Below are positions 60,147-64,000 of a DNA stretch of 64,000 bases, piece after piece (positions within the stretch are counted from its first letter, which is position 1; every line of letters begins with the position of its first letter). The position numbers were made by a program, and so were the translations under genes. The notes below the pieces were generated by a model. That model made no database searches, was not told the origin of the DNA, and saw only the letters and a program-made list of their open reading frames with translations. Source of the stretch: Ruminiclostridium sp. (GTDB lineage: Bacteria > Bacillota > Clostridia > Oscillospirales > Ruminococcaceae); NCBI GenBank assembly GCA_017465545.1, contig JAFTVY010000029.1, forward strand, positions 1-64,000, written 5' to 3'.

Positions 60147-62205
60147 ATATACAGAAAAATCCGAATAATATATTTGAAATAAGGCAAAGAGCGATACCTA
60201 TGGCGGTAGGTAGCAGAATGGAAACAACTGTCCATCTGATGCTTTTGGTTTCTTTGTATATAGTTATACAGGTTGTGGAGCAGGGAAAATGGAAGAGCGT
60301 AAATATAAGCATATTTATTGCAGTAAGCAGGCTCCATCCGTTTTCTGCAAGCAGATTTTTTAGTGCGGATAAATCTGAAATATCCGTAAGATTTCCGCTT
60401 GCCGTATACGACATAATGATAATAGGAACAACTATTTCGTTTGCAGGGATTCCGAGTATAAAGGCGAATATTATAACTCCGTCAAGACCGAGCATCTTAC
60501 CGAAGGGATCGAAGAAGTCTGTGCATATAGAAAGGATACTGCATTCCCCTATGCTTATATTGGCAAGTAGCCATATCAGAAGCCCTGCAGGAGCTGATAC
60601 CGCAACGGCTCTGCCGAGTATAACAAGAGTTCTGTCGATAAAAGAGCGCACAAGCGTTTTACCTATATTTACTTTTCTGTAAGGTGGAAGCTCAAGGGTG
60701 AATGACGAGCGTTCGCCTTTGAGTATCGTTTTTGACAGAAACGACGAAGCGAGCAGGGTAACGGCAACTGACAACGCAAGAATAATCGAAAGAAACAGCG
60801 CAGACAGCAGGTTGTTAAAAGGAAAAGATGCTGAACATATTATAAACATTGACAGAATGCTTATAAGAGTCGGGAATTTTCCGTTGCAGGGGACGAGCGA
60901 GGCGGTAATTATAGCTATAAGTCGCTCTCTCCGGCTGTCGATTATCCTTGTGCCGGTTACACCGCAGGCGTTACAGCCAAGACTCATACAAAGACTGAGT
61001 GCTTGTTTTCCACAAGCTCCGCATTTTTTGAAGTATCTGTCAAGATTGAATGCGATTCTCGGCAGAAGTCCGAAATCCTCGAGCAAGGTAAACAGAGGAA
61101 AGAATATCGCCATAGGCGGGAGCATTACCGAAACTACCCAGGAAAGCGTTCTGAAAACTCCCTCGCATATCAGGCTATTAAGACTCGGATGAAGTCCCAC
61201 AAAGTCAAGAAATGAACTTATCTTTTCTTCACAGAAACCGAAAAAATCTGATAGCAAGGCGGAAGGGTAGTTTGCACCGCTGATTGTAAGCCATAACACC
61301 AGCATAAACAGGCACAGCATTATCGGGACGGCTGTGAATCGACCGGTGATTATTTTATCCAGCCTTCTGTCTCTGTCATAGGACTTTGTCTTCTGCAAAC
61401 TTGCAACCTCAGTATATATTGCTTCTGCGGTTAATATAAGGCAAGACGCTATATTGTCGGATATTTTACTATAATTCTTTTTTATTTTGCCAATCGATAT
61501 TCTGATTTTTTCTGTATTTTTGTTATTGCTTTTGCAGAATTTTAATATATTTTCAGCCGTCAGTCCGTTTTCCTCTGCTAATCGTAATGCCGCAAAGCGC
61601 GGCGGAATGTCATCTCTTAAATAAGGAGAAATAATTTCTTCAGCAGACTGTATAATTGATTCTAATTCTTTTGTGTACTGTGGTTTATAGCTTTTATTAT
61701 CGGGAGAAAAGCTGTCTATAGCGTTATAGAGCGGGATAAGACTGCTTTTTTTCTTTGCACATATTTCAACCACCGGTATTTTCAGAACCTCTGATAATTT
61801 ATCTGAATCAATGCAGATACCCTTTATTTTGGCTTCGTCAATCAGGTTCAGGCACAGAATAACGTCGGAGGTTATTTCGAGTATCTGTAGTGTAAGATTG
61901 AGGTTTCTTTCAAGACTCGTGGCATCGCAAACTACTATGGTGATATCAGGCTTTGAAAAGCATATAAAATCTCTTGCTACAGTTTCCTCTTCAGAATGGG
62001 ATAACAGCGAATACGTACCGGGAAGATCGTATATTCTATATTTTTTATTTCTGAATTTCATAACCCCTTCAGCATTTTCTACGGTTTTGCCCGCCCAGTT
62101 TCCCGTGTGCTGTTTAAGTCCGGTTAAGGCGTTGAAAACTGTACTTTTTCCGACGTTGGGGTTTCCTGCAAGAGCTATTCTTATTTCCTTCTTTTCATCT
62201 GTCAT
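60145..62205 (-). CDS. feoB: Ferrous iron transport protein B
   Basis: A 686-residue Fe(II) permease with an N-terminal G domain. G1 GNPNVGKST (14-22), NWAGKTVE, G3 DLPGTYSL and G4 NLID (120-123) are present; the membrane part has LGCNACGVTGTRI and ILGIPANEIVVPIIIM as conserved gate elements. No feoA or feoC is adjacent. The start at 62205 (MTDEKKEIRIALAG) has an AGGTGG site; the longer upstream frame lacks support. Confidence 0.93.
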   Translation of the reverse strand: MTDEKKEIRIALAGNPNVGKSTVFNALTGLKQHTGNWAGKTVENAEGVMKFRNKKYRIYDLPGTYSLLSHSEEETVARDFICFSKPDITIVVCDATSLERNLNLTLQILEITSDVILCLNLIDEAKIKGICIDSDKLSEVLKIPVVEICAKKKSSLIPLYNAIDSFSPDNKSYKPQYTKELESIIQSAEEIISPYLRDDIPPRFAALRLAEENGLTAENILKFCKSNNKNTEKIRISIGKIKKNYSKISDNIASCLILTAEAIYTEVASLQKTKSYDRDRRLDKIITGRFTAVPIMLCLFMLVLWLTISGANYPSALLSDFFGFCEEKISSFLDFVGLHPSLNSLICEGVFRTLSWVVSVMLPPMAIFFPLFTLLEDFGLLPRIAFNLDRYFKKCGACGKQALSLCMSLGCNACGVTGTRIIDSRRERLIAIITASLVPCNGKFPTLISILSMFIICSASFPFNNLLSALFLSIILALSVAVTLLASSFLSKTILKGERSSFTLELPPYRKVNIGKTLVRSFIDRTLVILGRAVAVSAPAGLLIWLLANISIGECSILSICTDFFDPFGKMLGLDGVIIFAFILGIPANEIVVPIIIMSYTASGNLTDISDLSALKNLLAENGWSLLTAINMLIFTLFHFPCSTTCITIYKETKSIRWTVVSILLPTAIGIALCLISNILFGFFCI

Positions 62206-62315
62206 AATATATACCACCTGACGTATAAAACTTGCTTCATTATATGCTACGGATGGTTTAAGTGTTAATGAACCGAAGGTGCACAAAACCTGCAGAAATG
62301 ATGCTTCACGTTTGT

Positions 62316-62344
62316 TTGACTTTATTTTATAAAAATGTTATAAT
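62316..62344 (+). promoter_or_regulatory. Promoter of the tyrosine phosphatase gene
   Basis: TTGACT (62316-62321), 17 bases, TATAAT (62339-62344). Confidence 0.82.
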
Positions 62345-62393
62345 CAAACGTATAGAAAAATAATAATAGGGTAATTCAGGAGGATTTACATAG

Positions 62394-62840
62394 ATGTACA
62401 GAATTTTAATGGTGTGCCACGGCAATATCTGCAGATCGCCGATGGCTGAGTTCGTTTTACGGGATATGGTGGCAAAACAGGGCAGAAGTGACGAATTCTT
62501 TATCCGTTCCTGTGCTACAAGTACCGAAGAAATCGGAAATCCCGTTCATTACGGAACGAGGAGGAAGCTTTTACAGGTAGGTATATCCTGCGAAGGCAAA
62601 ACAGCTGTACAGATGACAAAAGCAGATTATGAGAAATACGATTATATAATTGCTATGGATGAAAATAATATCCGCAATATTCTGAGAATTATAAAGTCCG
62701 ATCCGCAGAATAAGGTTTCTCTGCTTTTAGATTTTGCAGGAGAGCATAGAAACATAGCAGACCCTTGGTATACCGGCGATTTTGATACTACCTATATAGA
62801 TGTGGTAAAGGGCTGTACGGCTCTTCTGGAAAAGCTGTAA
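62394..62840 (+). CDS. Low-molecular-weight protein tyrosine phosphatase
   Basis: A 148-residue phosphatase. The P-loop CHGNICRS (C8, R14, S15) and the acid loop DPWYTGDF with its Asp match the LMW-PTP family, which removes phosphate from protein tyrosines or arginines. No tyrosine kinase is next to it. The start has an AGGAGG site. Confidence 0.92.
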   Translation: MYRILMVCHGNICRSPMAEFVLRDMVAKQGRSDEFFIRSCATSTEEIGNPVHYGTRRKLLQVGISCEGKTAVQMTKADYEKYDYIIAMDENNIRNILRIIKSDPQNKVSLLLDFAGEHRNIADPWYTGDFDTTYIDVVKGCTALLEKL

Positions 62841-62860
62841 TTATAAATCAGAGGTGAACT

Positions 62861-63316
62861 ATGAACAATAAATATTATACAGTGTGTGGTATAGTTGAAA
62901 TTGAAGGTAAAATACTGCTGGTACGACACACGTACGGTTCTGCTAAGGATAGAGTATTATTACCAGGTGGATTTGTTCAGGAAAATGAGCTTCCGACCGA
63001 CGCTGCAGAGCGAGAGATACTGGAAGAAACGGGAGTTTGCTCAAAGGTAAAATCGGTCTTTGCTACCCAGTTTAAACCAAATCAATGGTGCATTGTTTTT
63101 GTTATGGAGTATGTTTCAGGCATACCAAAATCCGATGGGTATGAGAACAACGAAGTGCTTCTGCTACCGATAGAAGAGGCGGTAAACAGAAGTGATATAA
63201 CCAATATGAGCAGGGAAGTGTTATCCGCTTACATGACGCATCGTTCTGAGCTTACACGAAGCAGCTACGTACCAGCTTCTTCGAATGAAAAAGAATATGT
63301 GATATTCGGAATATAA
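62861..63316 (+). CDS. NUDIX hydrolase
   Basis: A 151-residue protein with the full Nudix box GGFVQENELPTDAAEREILEETG (GX5EX7REUXEEXGU, about 37-59; shown as GGFVQENE and REILEETG). The substrate is not evident. It follows the phosphatase gene by 20 nt and likely shares its transcript. Confidence 0.85.
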   Translation: MNNKYYTVCGIVEIEGKILLVRHTYGSAKDRVLLPGGFVQENELPTDAAEREILEETGVCSKVKSVFATQFKPNQWCIVFVMEYVSGIPKSDGYENNEVLLLPIEEAVNRSDITNMSREVLSAYMTHRSELTRSSYVPASSNEKEYVIFGI

Positions 63317-63322
63317 AAAAAT

Positions 63323-63355
63323 AAGGCACAACGCTATAAAGCGCTGTGCCTTTTT
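63323..63355. terminator. Terminator between the NUDIX gene and the adaptor gene
   Basis: AAGGCACAACGCT / AGCGCTGTGCCTT with one mismatch and TTTTT on the plus strand; A runs on the other side allow both directions. Confidence 0.85.
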
Positions 63356-63365
63356 AGTACGTATG

Positions 63366-64000
63366 TTACTTTTCTGCCAGAATAACTGTGTCACCTTCGT
63401 TGATACCGCTTAATATTTCAGTATATCCACCGGCGCTTGCACCCGTTTCTACGGGAATATCAAACTTCTGGTCTCCCTGAAGAATTGTACAGAAGGGATC
63501 GTTACCATTCTTTTTGATTGCTGAATCGGGTACCGAAAGCACGTTTACTCTCTTTGTAGTAATAGCGTAGATTGTAGCCCAGCCTGCATCTGCGGCAGAG
63601 ATCCCATCGTTTTCGTTTATCAGTCTGTCAGCGTCTTCGTCGTTAAGCGTTACAGCACAGTATTTAGCCGCATTCTTAGAAGCCGTTGAAGGAACTGTAT
63701 CGGGGGCTGCGGTTACTACGCCCTTGTAATCAACGCTGTTTATTTTGAGATTAACGTCCATACCAAAGCGAAGATTTTTACCGGCACCCTCTGAATTATA
63801 TACGTAGATAGTTTCAGGAACTACAACAACGCACATAACTTCACCTGCACGTATTTCGTTACCTTCCTTTGCATAAGCACACTTTGAAATTACACCATCG
63901 TAAGGCGCTGTAACAACAGCGGCATTTCTCTGTTCGAGAAGCTTATCAAGCTCTATCTGATAATAACCTCTCTGTACGTAGTCGCCTGTGGCGGCTATTT
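63366..64000 (-). CDS. Periplasmic-adaptor (HlyD/MacA-like) subunit, 5' end outside the window
   Basis: The coding frame runs off the right edge of the window with no stop or start there. The visible 210 residues are the C-terminal part of a membrane fusion protein: KLLEQRNAAVVTAPYDGVIS with a lipoyl-like half (shown within 20), GEVMCVVVVPETIYV, the beta-barrel NLRFGMDVNLKINS and the final domain VLSVPDSAIKKNGNDPFCTI. It probably links an ABC or RND exporter to the outside. The ATG at 63836 is internal, not the start. Confidence 0.75.
   Translation of the reverse strand, partial: IAATGDYVQRGYYQIELDKLLEQRNAAVVTAPYDGVISKCAYAKEGNEIRAGEVMCVVVVPETIYVYNSEGAGKNLRFGMDVNLKINSVDYKGVVTAAPDTVPSTASKNAAKYCAVTLNDEDADRLINENDGISAADAGWATIYAITTKRVNVLSVPDSAIKKNGNDPFCTILQGDQKFDIPVETGASAGGYTEILSGINEGDTVILAEK

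Overview
The window looks like chromosomal DNA of an anaerobic, endospore-forming member of the Clostridia, probably of the Ruminococcaceae/Oscillospiraceae type. This rests on the sporulation genes (spo0A, spoIVB, spoVT, a spoVB-like flippase, yabP, yabQ, the tepA-ylzJ-spoIIIE order), clostridial families such as DUF4364 and DUF5711, ApbE/NusG_II/Gx-transporter genes, ECF transporter genes next to truA, T-box control of pheST, and moderately low GC. No rRNA operon, CRISPR array or intact insertion sequence was seen. Many promoters read clearly as TTGxxx-17-TATAAT.

Region 1 (1-6524): a tRNA-Pro gene on the minus strand; an operon of apbE, a NusG-domain-II membrane protein, a Gx/heptaprenyl-synthase-I-like membrane protein, a DUF896 protein and a degenerate sensor-kinase-like protein; then an OmpR/HisKA two-component pair and a small peptide deformylase. 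Region 2 (6526-22061): an unusual minus-strand EAL protein with a long C-terminal repeat domain, then a plus-strand housekeeping run: ruvC-ruvA-ruvB-glmM-methyltransferase-ecfA1-ecfA2-ecfT-truA-DUF5711-cvpA, a Clp ATPase with an N-terminal zinc finger, and a short-chain dehydrogenase. Region 3 (22083-26043): minus-strand spo0A and spoIVB in their conserved order with two perfect 0A boxes between them, and a GT4 glycosyltransferase. Region 4 (26088-31966): tRNA-Leu and tRNA-Ser, a T-box leader and pheS-pheT, then a sigma-70-like factor with a large C-terminal extension.

Region 5 (32027-42672) is accessory: cytidine deaminase, MerR-like regulator, NUDIX, GrpB, spoVT, a Sel1-repeat protein paired with a UDG-like protein, a truncated DnaG-like Toprim protein, a 1207-residue nuclease-SNF2 helicase fusion, and a coupled two-gene operon of a VanX-type D-Ala-D-Ala dipeptidase and a TIR-domain protein. 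The last four genes are the best candidates for a mobile-element remnant or an undescribed defence or stress module.

Region 6 (42729-64000) returns to core functions: tepA, ylzJ, uppP, spoIIIE/ftsK, a YgiQ radical-SAM protein overlapping a ComEC-type metallo-beta-lactamase protein, DUF4364, the spoVB-mazG-HU-rqcP-yabP-yabQ-divIC block, two transporters, ppa overlapping maf (maf carries an in-frame extension with its own strong ribosome binding site), feoB, a low-molecular-weight tyrosine phosphatase, a NUDIX hydrolase, and the 3' part of a periplasmic-adaptor gene that leaves the window.
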